From: Eutypa lata
Lineage: Eukaryota > Ascomycota > Sordariomycetes > Xylariales > Diatrypaceae
NCBI GenBank assembly: GCA_022661535.1
Contig: JAKULF010000003.1
Coordinates: 3,100,001 to 3,164,000, forward strand
Direction of reading: 5' to 3'
Length of the DNA stretch: 64,000 nt
Shown here in pieces: positions 23,510-35,934 of this stretch. The stretch's first letter is position 1. Each line of letters starts with the position of its first letter. Position numbers and translations under genes: made by a program. The notes beneath the pieces were generated by a model that was not told the origin of the DNA, searched no databases, and worked only from the letters and a program-made list of their open reading frames with translations.

Positions 23510-25465
23510 TTAGACCAGTCGGATATCCCTAGTAGCTTCCATATTGCCAGTCAATGATTCTCCCCACATGATGCCACCCACGTAAGTATCTCCAATGAAA
23601 TGATAATCGACAATGGGGTTTTCCGGTGCTGGCCGAAGTACAAATGGCACGCGGCCGCCAAAGAGAATCCAAACTTCATCCCCGGTTCTAATGTCTTGCG
23701 GGCCCACTCCAAGATCTCCCTTCGCTGTCAGAAACATGGCGCGCGAGTTCATCGTCGCTCCAAGTATGGTTGGGAATCCGTGAGGGGAGAAGAACCTCTC
23801 GACGTCCTCTTCCACACCACTGAGCCATTTTTGGAGCTCGTCTAGGTCCTCGGAATCTAGACGTCGATAGGTCCCGGACCCACCATCCCACACAACTTCG
23901 GTCGTCACAGCCCTCCAAAAGCGGGCTTCTCTGGCATCCGGTCCTAGTTCAGGATGGAAATTGGGATTGTTAAGTATTTGGACTTTCAAGTTAGTTAACC
24001 TCTGGTGTGTCTCCTCCCAGTATGACCTTCCGGGTTCCAAGAGCTCCACGTTAGGTTTAGATAGTATCTGAGTGACTTTGTCAACCATAACACCCGTGAG
24101 ACCCAGCGAATGGTCCTGATGTAGAATAGGCTCTGCCTGATGACCAATACTAGCATCATACACGAAGTAAGCTCGCGCTGCACGCTCATGATCCCAGTCT
24201 GCAGCGACATCTGGCAAATGCGCTGTGAAGTCGGGCACCCAACTAGGGAGACCCATGACCTCACTATTAAAGCTTGATCCAACGAGAGGATTCAAATCCC
24301 CCCTATCCATAGGATATTCTTGAAGCATCTGGTAAAATGCCTTCGAGTATACTTCAGCGACTGAAGACTTGTAGTCCGTAGCAATACTGAGGCGTTGGTT
24401 GTAACGGTTGATACCAAGCAGCCCGTATATTCGATCGCGTGCATCCCAACAGGACCGGCTCCGAAGTACTCTGAGTACAGCCCACATTGGGTATCGCTTT
24501 GTTTCTTCCCAAGGGTCAACAGTGTCAAAAGACAGGTCGTGAAACATCCTTATCCGATACACTTCTTTGATCAGCTTTTCAAGGGCTAGCTGCTCTTGCG
24601 GTCCTAACCAATGTCAAGGTTTAATGTAGAGGCAGCAGCTTCCGAGGTGCTGTGCATAGTTATCCACTGCAGATACTAAATTCGAGAAGGGCATAGACCA
24701 AAGTCCGTAGTATACAGTAGATCGCGGAGCCAGGATTGATTCCTGTAACGTCCATACGCGAGTCCACCAGGTGCTCTCTAGAATTTCTTGAAATGCGTAC
24801 CAAAAACTCATTGATACCTGTATATCGTCACCAGCCATAATGTCTTCCATGCTGAAGAAACTCGGGAATCTCTGCAACTCGGATATGTGTTTGTCGTCGT
24901 TGAAATGCGTGAAAAAGCCGAATGGTTGGACATCCGATGCATCTAGACCATTAGCTCATATGACATTCAAATGTACACTTAAAAGTAACGTACACTCCTG
25001 CAATAACGATTGATCCGCGTAGTTGTCGGATGAGAAGTAGGCTGCAGGGCAACCCAGGATGATGCGGCAATGGTCACATCTAGCATATATTTCCCCCATG
25101 AGCGCCACTTGGTGGGATTTCTCCTCATCGTCAGTTTGATTGATGCAAACAGCATCTACCCATATATTGATATTCTCTATGGGGCTTCTTAGGTGCCTAA
25201 GAGCAGCTTCTAGATTCAAAGTGACTTGTCTCTCTTCCCCGTGCAAAATGATCGGCTTGGTGTCGCTAGATTTCCCCCATACGTACGAAAGGGTCTCATA
25301 TTTTTGGTCATCGTCTAGTGATACTGTATACATGTCACATTTGATAGGGTCGGTCCAGGTTCCGGGAAGAAGTATCAAGACTCGAATCTCACGTCGGGAT
25401 CGCTCGATCGGGACATGGAACCTTCCTGATGGGTAGAATTTTGCTGGACTAGGCTCTGATGCCAT
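23510..25465 (-). pseudogene. HET-domain (heterokaryon incompatibility) gene with in-frame stop
   Basis: HET domains drive incompatibility cell death after fusion of unlike fungal individuals. Exon 1 is 25465-24994 and the second exon is 24942-23510, joined by a 51-bp intron (GTACGT donor, GCTAAT branch). The domain core is intact: TLSYVWG near residues 58-64, IWVDAVCINQ at 101-110 with the following KSHQVALMGEIYARC, and WTRVWTLQE. The reading frame is continuous over 634 codons except for one TGA at 24616-24614 (codon 267), just after a family-like NYAQHLGSCC segment. Downstream the same frame continues with normal HET-family sequence (DARDRIYGLLGI, LPSWVPDFTAH, WILFGGRVPFVLR). Either this is a nonsense allele encoding a truncated HET module, or a poorly marked 75-84-bp intron removes the stop. 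No good donor lies close upstream. The stop could also be a sequence error. Confidence 0.8.
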
Positions 25466-25894
25466 TTCGAAGTTTGTTAAATTGTGAGAATTCAGTTTCA
25501 AATTGTTGTGAGAAGAGAAACACGGTCAGATATAAACCAAAATTTTGTTCAAGTTATAAAATGTAAAGCTCAAGGGCTTATGGAACGATGAATGTATGTA
25601 GTGGAGCCTTGATCATCCTTTCCTTATTCTTTCTTCCCCGGGAGTTTCCGTCCAATCACATAAAGCTAGCAAAAGGCTGATGTGCATAATCATAGTATGT
25701 TGACAGCATTGAGTAGTATTATATACTGGAATATTCAATGTAACCTTTGCCATAAGTGCTATGTTATGCAACAATGATAGCATGTATCACTGGGCTATTA
25801 TGCAATATAATATATACGACCCCTGTAAAGGGAAAGAAATGTCTACTCGATATAGAGCTGTAAAACCTATGTTCTGGCGCCGATAAGAACGGAA
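25466..25894. other. Short spacer between the HET gene and the NLR-like gene
   Basis: About 430 bp between two same-strand genes. It must contain both the terminator of the upstream NLR-like gene and the HET promoter. AT-rich, nothing else seen. Confidence 0.5.
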
Positions 25895-28800
25895 TCAAAT
25901 TCCTCCATCAACTTCGCCCTTATCCTCCTCTCCTTCATGTGTGGCTTGCCTGGACATATCATCCTTAATCCCCTGTAGTGAGATTCCCCACTCTCCAGCT
26001 ACTCTCTCCATCCACGTCTTTAACGTGATCTCCTCCCCGCCCCCGTCTTCGGCATAACGAGCCACCAAGATCTGCTCGTCCCCGTCCGCGGCCTGCACGC
26101 TGCTGGGCACCCGCACGCGCTTTGCCCTCAGCCCCACGTACGCGTTGTCGCCCTGCGGCGGCATCCGCAGCCACCGGTGCTTTGCGCTGCACACCATCGA
26201 GGTGATCACGTCGGAGGCCCCGGGATCGCGCAGACATGCGAAGCAGTCCGGGCAGAAGTCCTCGTTCGTGCAGTAGGTGCAGTGGTAGAACTCCCTTTCG
26301 AAGCTGGTCTGGTTCTTGCACTTCTTCCCGTCTGGGGTGCGGCCGTCGCACGTTATGCTACGGTCGTAGGCCGTGGCGCTCAGCTTAGGGGTGTGCAGCT
26401 CTTTCAACTGCGAGAGGCGGGTTTGGAGTAGGCGATGCGCGATGCAGGCCACGGGGTCGGGATCGGAAGAGGCTGCAAGGGAGTCGACGTGTATGTTGGC
26501 GGCTTCGATACGTTGGATCTGCGCTGAGGCGTCTGGAACTTGGGATTTGACGGCGCGGACCGTCTCTTCGGCCAGCTTGATAGCTATGTCTAACGCTCGT
26601 TGTTTGTCCTCGTCGTTATGGTCCCCCGTAATGTCTTCGACTTCGAATTGCAAGGCCTCCACCACGAGATCCGGCTGGCCTTCAAAAGACAGGGCGATGG
26701 CTGCGTTCTCGAAGCTCAAGCACTGCTGCATCGCCGTGCGGATGAGGAAGAACCCGAAATCGTCGTTTTCTGGCGTGTCATCAGAGAGGATCTGCAGTCC
26801 TTCTTTGACTTTTGGCGCTAGGACCTCCCTGGACTTCTCCTTATCGCCATATTGCGCGTATGCCATAGCTAGATACCAAGCCGACTCGTTGTAGTATCCG
26901 TCCGAGTCGTCCTGGACGAGCTTGGTCAGCGCCTCGAGGTGGTCCTGGTGTAGCTTTCCGTCGTCCACCATATGTTGGAAGTAGTGGTTCGCTAGCGCCG
27001 AGGTAGCGTTCGTTCGCACGACGAAGGCATTTCTGCCGCCGATTCTGGCGAGCCGGTCGCGGCTCTCCGCCCACAGTCGCAGGGCCTCACTGGCGGGTTC
27101 AGTGGTATTGTTCGTCGTTGAGACCTTGTACGTGTGTGCCGCGACGCCCAGGTAGTAGAGTAGCACGCCACGGGCCTCATCCTCGGCGAAGCGATCGTCC
27201 TGCTCGAGTGTCGTCTCGGAAATAGTGCTGCCGTGTTCGGGCGGCGCGGGGGGTTCGGCCGTAGCAGCCGTCTGCATGGCGCGCACGATTCCCTTCAGGA
27301 GATCCGGTTCTTCCTTCGCTATGGCAAACATATTCGAGATAATTGCCTCGTGGTCCAGGTCCCGCACCATTATCTTTAGAACGCGGATTATAATACTCCC
27401 TTCTTCTTCTTCTTCTCCTTCTCTGCCCTCGCTAGCGAGGAACGTGCTCTTCAGTAGCGTCCTCGCCTTCTCGACGTCCGGGGAGCTCAGCGTGACTTTC
27501 AGATGTCCCAGCTGTCCCTGTAGGGTTTGCTCCGCATCGTCGCTCTTGCACGCCACCGCGTAATGCTCCGCCGCGCTAGGCAGGTTCTCCGTCTCGTAGG
27601 AGTACTTCCCCAACAACAGATGCAGCTCGACGATGTCTTTGGCCTCCGGCTTGGGCGTCGCACCCTCTCGTTCCGATTCTCTGACTGCTAGTTCTATCTG
27701 TGCAATGGCCTCCACGCTGCGGCCCTGGCTATAGTGCGTTGTTCCCAAGCCTCGATAGCACAGCCAGCTAGGGCCCCCCTTTTCGATAGCTTGCTGGTAG
27801 AGCAAGGAGGCCAAGTCCAGATTATTTCCCCCGAGGAAGTACGAGGTTTCAGCGAGGCGCTCGTACCAGAGGGAGTCCAGCTCCGTGTCCGGAAGCCCGA
27901 GGATGCCTTGGCACCACGTGCTCACGTGGTTCCAATCGATATTGCTCCTCGAGGCAGCAGAGGCCGAAGATGACGAGTTTGAGTCGTCGAGATTGGCGTC
28001 GGATGGTTTATGGGGCTTCTGCTCTTTCTTTTCGTCCTGTTCTCCGAGAAATTGTTAGCATTAGGTCCTATATCGTGCTGAGTCACTAACGGAAGGCGTG
28101 GTCCGGAATAGAAATGTGGTTCCATGAATCACTCACCGCAGCCATGAACTCCTCGAGCCACCACCAAGCGCTCGAGACCTTCCAGCTCCTCTCTCTCAGG
28201 AGCCCCACCACGACCATCCTCACGAGAACCTTCAAATACCCCCTCACCGGGTTGGCAGCCTGTTGCACCTCAGTCCGCCACCTTCTGTCTAGCCTTCGGA
28301 CAACCGCCGAGTCCATCAACCACTTCTGCACCTCTTCCATATTGCCTGCCGTCCAGTACAACTGCTCGAAAGTCGCCTTGTGGCGCTGGAATACCGTATT
28401 ATCATTGAACAGCGTGTAGAGGTTCTGCCCGATCACGTGCTGTTCGTGTGGCATCAGCGCCCCCTTGTCTTCGTCCTCGAGCTGGCGGAGTCGGCCCAGG
28501 TAGTACGGCAGGTTGTAGAGGAGATACACGCCGATCTCCTTGGTCCGGTCGCTGGGCTCCTTGCTCAAGTATTCAAACGTCCGGGTCACGATGGTATGGT
28601 TCGCCTCAAACTCGTCTACGGCAATAGCACCATGGCTGCTAGCGCTGTGCATGGAGTTCGAAGCGTCGCTGTTGAAGTTGAACTTAAACTTGTCTCGGAT
28701 CGCTATGTCGGCAAGGTCCCAGAGAAAATGACCGCACAGCTCCTGATCTACGTTGTTGATAGTGATGGTCATGCTGATGGTGGAGTGGTCCTTGGAGAGT

Positions 28801-31181
28801 GACGACCGGCCCAGCGACTCCTTTTTCTTCTGGAGGTACTCCTGAACCCCGTCCTGTGCATAGACGTAGCCCTCCTCAACCTTCAGCACAGCTGAGTACT
28901 TGCTCTTGATGATGTATTCCAGGGATGTAAGGGACTCTATACCCGAGTATAACCACTTTTATGCTCTATTAGCCTACATAAGTCCCGAAAGTCCAGAATA
29001 AGACGACCACTCACCATGACACCCTCAAGCTCGCCCAACGTTCGTGGCCAGTCGTCAAACAGAACCCAGCTCAGCAGCTCGTTCAGCTCGGCGATCTCGT
29101 CGGCCGTCAGCGACCGCTGCATGTTCTTGATGGCCTCCTCGTGGCTGCTCATCGACTGGTCCAGCATCCGATCCAGTTCCTGGACCGCTGTGCGCGTGTT
29201 GAGCAGGCGGATCACGCCGCTCAGCCCAAATTTCAGGAGAGAATAACTCCCGTTTACGTTTCGCGGCAGCTTTTCGAGGATCTTGTCCTTCGCCTTCTGC
29301 TGTTCCGAGTTGGCCCTGGCGTTCTGTAGCATCCCTTGCTTGCCGAGCTCCCCCTCAATGACGATGCGCACTGCAACACTGAGTTAGCTATATCTCTTTC
29401 TAGGTGATGTAACGATGCTTTGGGAACTCCAAGCCATGCTGTAGAAGTAATGATTCCTGGGAAGAAAGGTGCTCCCGAACCATGCCAGATAGGGATAAAA
29501 ATAAACCCGAAAGTTGCTTACTGTCCGGCCCGTTGTGCTTTTCCATGTGGATCCTTAGCGGCGTGGTTCTCCCGGCGGGCGGTAGCCAGTTGGAGAGCTG
29601 GTCGTCCGTTCCGCTCACTAAGATCCGCACCCGCCTGTCTGTGTCCTCCGTGGCCAGCCGGGAGCCGAAGACGAACCCGAGCAGGATTTCGGCCTGCTTA
29701 TCGGGCAGGTTTTCGAGCCCGTCGAATATGAGGTAGTACGTGGCGCTCGACCCGGGCATCCCGATCTTCAGCTCCCTCCATAGCGCTTCCAGGTTCTCGG
29801 GGCTCGCCGAGCGGCGAAAGGCGGCAGGTCCCGCGTCACAGGCCTTACCCAGCGCCTTTTGCACGGTGGCGTCGACGCGAGAGATCTGGAACGCCATGTA
29901 TTTCAGGGCTAACGCCACGGGATTCGGGTTGTTATTGCTGCTATCGGATTTCTTGGCGCTGGCTGGAAAGAAATAGTGCCCGATATACGTGCGCCCCTTT
30001 TGCTCCTCCAAGCGCTTGCTAATGAGGGCGGTGGCGGACGTCTTGCCCGAGGACGGGGGCCCGGACAAGACTAGCACGTGCGAGGTGTCTTTTTTATTAT
30101 CCTTATCAGATGCTGCTGCTGTCCAGGCGACGTAAGCATCGTGTGTCCAGATCCACGACCCCGTGCCGTCGAGGCACTTATCCGAGATGTCGATGCACGT
30201 CTGCGTGGTATTGGTGTCGAGGCGCACCGTCGGCCACACGCCGAGGCTGTCGCGGATCTTGACGAGTGTCTTGGTGTGATCCGAGTCCTCCTTGAGAGCC
30301 TGCACGCCCTTGTGCGTCTCCTGCACTACCTGCTGGGTTTCTGCGGCGGTCTTGCTGAATACGATAGACTGCTCGAGCACCAGCGCGACGTCTCGACGTG
30401 TCTCCGCCACCACGGCGAGCGTGACGGTGCCCTGGACATCGCGCTGTCCCTGCAAGGCCTGCTGGAACTGTTCCATCTCGCTCGCCAGGCCCGAGTCGTT
30501 CTCGAAGATGGACTTGACATGCTGCAGGAAGCGGTCCCGCTTACGGCCCTGGCGGTATTTGACAACATGAGCGCAGATCCGGACAAAGCTGACTAGGACC
30601 AGATGGATCTGCTTGATGAGCAAGCGATCGACGCTGTCCATCGACTGGTAAATCTGGAACTGAGAGAGCGCCGGGGCTACCTTGCCGAAGACTTCATTGA
30701 TGGCATCGTTGTAACCCCTGATGGCCTGGGGAATGTCAAACACGAAGCATAGCGCGGTGCCGGTAATATTGGCCGCCGCTGAAGGGATGGGGATCTATGT
30801 AAGCAGCAAATGTCAGCGGGCGGCGTGCATGCGCACGCATTTCATTTCAGCCGAGAACAAGCAATCCCGACATACCAGCGAAGAAGCCTGAGAAGCAGCG
30901 CCGACAAGCATCTTTAGATATTTGAGGGACTCAAGCCCTACACTTTTCGCCTTGTCCCAATTGTCTTCCTGCCCTGCATCGGTATCAAAAGATGCCTTGC
31001 CGCTGCTCTCAATCTTCCTTTGCACATCGTCGAAACCCTTCACTTCACCCCTTTGCAGCGACTCGCCGCATATGGTCTCGAAGGCCTTCGCTGCCGACGC
31101 CCATATTTCCTTCATTGACGGTTCCCCGTCAACCGGCGGCTTCTTCTCCGGTGCGCCGCCCAATGCCTGCTGGTCCGTCAT
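25895..31181 (-). CDS. NLR-like STAND protein: Goodbye-like domain, P-loop NTPase, TPR region, ZZ-like zinc finger
   Basis: Predicted 1631-residue signalling NTPase of the fungal NLR-like class, thought to sense non-self and trigger cell death or immunity. Five exons on the minus strand: 31181-30876, 30794-29522, 29370-29015, 28955-28137 and 28036-25895. Every junction is phase-consistent, with donors GTATGT, GTAAGC, GTGAGT and GTGAGT. Residues 1-110 resemble the fungal STAND N-terminal Goodbye domain (EIWASAAKAFETICGESL, then FDDVQRKIES). A helical segment follows. The Walker A motif GPPSSGKTS starts near residue 347 and a Walker B-like LIFDGLENL lies near 457. The part after residue 955 has TPR-like helices (LASLLYQQAIEKGGPSWLCYRGLGTTHYSQG begins this repeat region, written here only in outline). 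A C-terminal finger carries Cys1481, 1491, 1504, 1507, 1513, 1516, 1519, 1534 and His1538. I infer one gene from the joins; it could also be two adjacent genes. Confidence 0.8.
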
Positions 31182-32099
31182 AGTGGCCCTCTTTTCCAAT
31201 GGGAAGGGAAAATAAATAGTGACGATGGACTAGCTAGAGGGGACAAAAGCTCAATGAACCAAAGAACGGCCAGAGATTCAAGGGATGATGGGGATGTTCA
31301 AGTAACGATATGTGCAAAATGGAGCCCCCATGGGCTATTGGGGGCCATTTAAGCCCCTTGTATATGGTGTTTCCATAAATAGCCTGGATCCTCTATTGGG
31401 CGATGAAAGATCCCGGAGAGAATGCCAATATTTAGAACTAGAAATACCTAGAGCCATCGCCTCTTCAACTACCACCTGTTTTGGCCGGTTTTTGCAGCCT
31501 GCTTTCCGTTCAGCTCTCGTTCGGTGAGTCAGTCAACAAGGACACATGAGTGGTTATCATTTAATGAACCCACGCGTTGCGCAATATGATTTATCAATTC
31601 ATAAGGTTACATTTTAACTACCAATCGTATGTGCCCGGACATATAGTCTACACGTGATGTTCCGGTATTCAGCATTGATTTGTGCACTTTATAGACTAGC
31701 AGACTAGATACTACGCGTCATCTCTGTCGAAACAAATACTTAAGTCAGAAACCCCGCTGATCAACCCATCATCTTACCACAATAAACGACGCTTTGATAA
31801 AGAATCGGTGGGTAAGCTTTTTAGTTCATTATGTTCCTCACTTCAGCCGCACCGGAGAACAATCCATATAGGGAACCGTTCCGGCTTCTGATTGGGTCAA
31901 TTTATTATGTAAGAAAAACGAGCACACCCTCTACTGAGCTAAATACCTTCGAACCTCCTCCTTGGTATCCAAGGCAGCTCGGCGTTTGAAGAGGTTCAGG
32001 AAATTCTTCACTCTAACGAGTACGAATATGTCGAGGACACCGCGTTCTGCACAGATCCCGCTGTTTGGTAGGTTAGGTACGTGCTGTGAGAAGTCGGAA
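31182..32099. other. Intergenic between the NLR-like gene and the monooxygenase relic
   Basis: Promoter side of the NLR-like gene plus AT-rich DNA. A minus-strand frame at 32440-31931 extends from the relic into this stretch, but I see no monooxygenase motif below about 32100. Confidence 0.45.
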
Positions 32100-32704
32100 T
32101 TAACGGCGATAGAAACAGTTGTAGATCTCGTGTACCTACGCATATTAGGGCCGGTACTTCTCTTCGTCACCAAAGAGATCTTAGCGGATGGTACTTCGGA
32201 TGCCGTCCGCCCCCACCACCAAGTCGGCGGTCTCGTCTGGAGACCAGTCTGCGAACCAAACAACGGGCTGTCATGCTCGCTGTGTGAGTACTCAAAGATA
32301 CGGTTTTGTAAATTACAGTGCCCCTGGGGAGAAACTCCAGTAGGCAGTTGATAAGCAGAGGCCAAGAGATAGGCAGTACATCGAAGTATTCGCGACCCAG
32401 CAACCAACCCCCAGCCGTCTTCCAGGTGAAATGCATACATGGGAATCCGGAGGCGTAGACCTTTTCTTTCAACCCCTAGTCGAGATCACCCAGTACTCGA
32501 AGCCCGTTGGCTTGAAGGCCTAAGCCGGCGCCTAACTGACTTGTGCTAAACTATCATACCCGACCCATGATGATCCGTGTTACAGTCAGGAGGGGTGCTG
32601 TCGTACACCTTGACTTCGAGACTCTGGCCGGCGGGGATGTATTAACGAAGCGCGATGGCTGTACTGAGGCTGCTCAAGCTGGCTCTGATAATGATAACAT
32701 TCAT
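32100..32704 (-). pseudogene. Decayed FAD-dependent monooxygenase
   Basis: Relic of a UbiH/salicylate-hydroxylase-type flavoprotein, spread over two or more frames. It begins with an ATG at 32704 and reads MNVIIIRASLSSLSTAIALR, followed by TAA at 32644-32642. The expected dinucleotide motif is GxGxxG, and here the glycine positions are Arg/Ser. Further on come GQSLEVKVYDS, GLGLQANGLRVLGDLD, a TAG, GLKEKVYASGFP and a Trp-rich family-like part. After a frame change the second FAD motif DLVVGADGIRSTIR appears, followed by another stop. The C-terminal half of the enzyme is not visible. No function is expected. The stops (CAA/CAG to TAA/TAG) and the Gly losses fit C:G-to-T:A transitions. Confidence 0.8.
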
Positions 32705-33553
32705 CTACTATTATTACATAATAGTAGGTCGAATATTCGGAGTAAGATGAACTTGAGAAACTAAAGGTCAGGAACGGTCAACTGAGTGAGTAACCCCTCC
32801 TAAACGGCTTGCGACCAATGGAGCGGCAAGAGCATCTTTGCCAGTGTGTTTCCTGTGGTTTCATAGGGCTGAATTGGCTACTCTTAAACGGAATCGCCGC
32901 ATTCTTGGCAAAGCGGCCTCGCATCATTCGTCAGGTCCGATTTCTACCGATTCTCGTACCGTTCTCTCCGCATCCCCTTTATCACCGCCCGGTACGCCCT
33001 GGCGCTGCACCGCCCACATCATACACTTTCTTGTGAGAGGTAGTTTATTTAAACCTTATCTCTGTTACATACTAAAATCGTTGCAAAACTGAATAATGCC
33101 CCAGGATTTTACAATTCGAATAATGCTACTTACCTAGTAGCAGTGTATATTTATTCTGCAATAAATAGCATGAACATTCTATTATTCGGATTCTAAGATA
33201 TAGTAATATTAATACCAGAATCTTACTTACGAGAGTCGAGTAAAGCCTAGCTGACGTACGCTTCCCAGCTGTGATACACCACTAGGAAGTTGTGCCAATC
33301 ATTTTTAACGACTAGGTTCAAGACCTCGCGAATGTCTGGCAACACAGTAGGCCAAGCAGGCGACCAGGTAGAGGTCGAATCGCCAGTAACAGAAACACTG
33401 TTGTCCATCTTGTATTTGACTCCTTCCACGAGCCTCGCCTACTTAAGTGGATGCCTACACAGGGTGAACACCTTCCGCTTTTTCGGAAGGCCTCTTGCTC
33501 TTTTCAGTGGTTCGGCTGGGCCCTCTTGATGGACTTGATCGATCTCTTGGTTT

Positions 33554-33583
33554 AAAAAAAAAAAAAGAAAAGGGGGGGGGGGG
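33554..33583. repeat. A-tract followed by G12 homopolymer
   Basis: A13 (33554-33566), G, A4 (33568-33571) and G12 (33572-33583) seen directly. Likely length-variable and error-prone in assembly. Confidence 0.85.
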
Positions 33584-35402
33584 CAATGATAACTCAGATA
33601 ACGACTCCGAGTTGATCGACGCTATTATAATCTTATCCCATGGCCTTAGAAACCACAGCTATGGAGCGACTGCTGGACGACCCTAAGAAGAAGAAAAAGA
33701 AGAGAAAAAAATGAAGAATAGGTGAAACTTGAATATTCCAGGCCCGACCAGGCAATTACATTCGATTGCAGTATGTTATGATTGCTCGGTCCGCGTGGGT
33801 GTCTTAAGACCGGCTATCGGGGATGGAGCTGTGGATAACCAGTCGTGTTCGGATCCCAAGCTCTGGTACTTCGACAACATAATATTGGTAGCCTATTAGG
33901 AGGCACTGCGGTAGTAGATTCGGTTGCACATGCTCATGTAGTCACACAATGAGTCGCCAAACACGCAAACTCGAAGAATAGTGGTGTTTCTTGTGAAACA
34001 TCCTTATCAGTTCGGGCTGTATACCTACATGTTAGTGAGTCCCGACGCCGAAACTTTCGAAAACTAGATAGAAAATTTCCGTATCCTTCTCGACTCCGCC
34101 TAACCAAGCAACTTGAATGCGCTATGCGTTCTTCATATCGAAGGGCGCCTGGTTTACTCGGTGACAGGGAGATCCTAGTGAAACGGCATACTGTTGTTCA
34201 TTGGCGGCTCGAAACGTGAGACTGGCGGTGTCTACCTGCATACAGAACGATGTTCGAATACTTATCACTTCAAGAGGCTGATTATATAATATATTTGAAT
34301 CAAGAGCAGCGTGGGATGCAAAGTGGAGATTATGTTTAATATTTGTATCTGTGTTGTATGTATGTTGAGAGCCGAGAAGATGAAACATGGCATAACTAGA
34401 TTGTAGGTAGACGGCTGATATCGTCGAAATCCAGTGATTTGCTCCCCGGACCACGAGTCCCGAATCAACATGTGGGAAACCCCGTCTGGTTGGTTATTAT
34501 TTCACGTGCTGACACCCGCTGCAGTAATGGCTGCGAAACAATAGTTGCGACGAACTATACATATCCAAGTAACATTGAGGCATGTCCCGCGCCTCCAGAT
34601 TTCTAAGGATCGCCGCATGTGGGGCGAGCTGAGCTCCCCGATTATGGACCTCGACCTTAAAGTCACCCCGGTAGTCGCCGTCCACCACTCCGCCACCTTG
34701 GCGCCTTGGCGACTCGGGCAATCCTTGGCTCGCTGGAGGTTTTATCTAGTAAGTTCGTTACTACATAGAAATATTGACACGCATCTTCCCACCAGGTACG
34801 TAGGTAGGTATAAGGTATATATTATTGCATAGTTAGGTGGTAGGAAAGTTCAGGCTTAACAAGTTGCCTTCGTTGGCATAGGCTTATACTTTTTTCTTTT
34901 ATCATAGACAGAATAATTTTATCCTTTGCTGAATAATCTAGCTTATTCAGATATACAAATATCTTTAGTTAGTGTATCATCCAATTTGGCAACAACGTGG
35001 GGAGGTTCCAGGGGCCGTTTGATGAAGAGACCGGCCTTAACCTGATGCGACTGTTTTCCAACGATCCCGAAGGAAGACAACACCCCACCCTAGCGGGATT
35101 CGGAATGGAGCCCGCCTTGCCTTGCCTTATCGTGCGTGGTAGTTGGTGTCAGCGCGAGATCCCCTTTTGGGGGGGGAAATATATGTGACCACGGAGCAGA
35201 CAGACCTTCGTCGATCTGTCCCGCAGCCTTGGATGACATGCGCCCCTCCCGCCTCCCCAGCGGTTCATCGCCGTCGTCTAACGAATCTAAACTCGTGGGG
35301 ATGGGTGGATGTATCGATGTAATGCATGTAGGTAAGACGGCGGCGTGGGCACTTAATATAAGCAACATGCCAAGTTTGGTTTTATGTATGTCTGTCTGTA
35401 TG

Positions 35403-35420
35403 CATACATACATACATACA
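35403..35420. repeat. CATA tetranucleotide microsatellite
   Basis: Four and a half perfect CATA units in non-coding DNA. Confidence 0.85.
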
Positions 35421-35934
35421 GGAACGACGAAGCCAACGAGAAGCCGCCCCCCTTCCATGGTGGGTGTGGGCGTCGGCGTGGACATGACTTATTAGTGTAT
35501 GTATTCGCTAAGCACGGCGAAGTTTATCACAAAGCCGACGGCACAACTATGTATGACTCGCGAAAACCCGCTAGAATGGTTAAGGAAGCACGAACCTTCC
35601 ATGCGGAGAACTATTCCATGCTTTGTTCTCCATCTGAACCTGTCGGCAGGCAGTCGTCCTGTCCTATAACCCGGGAATTATAGCCCAAGCATGAACCCGC
35701 TAAACTAAGTGGATGGGTTGAGTTTGAGGAGCCCGAGATTCGGACTCGACTAAACAAGTTAACTCGGATGAGCCGGCTAGTAGAGGCGGTTAAGTACTAG
35801 AGAATCGAATCGACTACGTGAGCGGCCCTCCTCGATTTTTCTTCTTTTCCCATCGAACAGGCTCATCAGGCAATGCCATCTAACTGTTGATAACCCCCAT
35901 CGTAAAGAATAACCACCTACTAGACGGGACGAAT

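Larger units (their letters stand above)
32705..35934. other. Gene-poor 3.2-kb stretch
   Basis: No supported gene. Two minus-strand frames (33429-33247 and 34454-34122) have partly coding-like composition but no domain and no clear splicing. The stretch carries an A13/A4/G12 homopolymer tract, a CATA microsatellite at 35403-35420 and many TAGGTA words. It probably contains decayed DNA. Confidence 0.5.

Noticed and set aside
33247..33429. Minus-strand frame with fairly normal codon usage
   Set aside because: No recognisable domain and a stop immediately upstream; possibly a relic exon but not supportable.
34122..34454. 110-codon minus-strand frame
   Set aside because: Plausible acceptor near 34235 but no partner exon or domain found.
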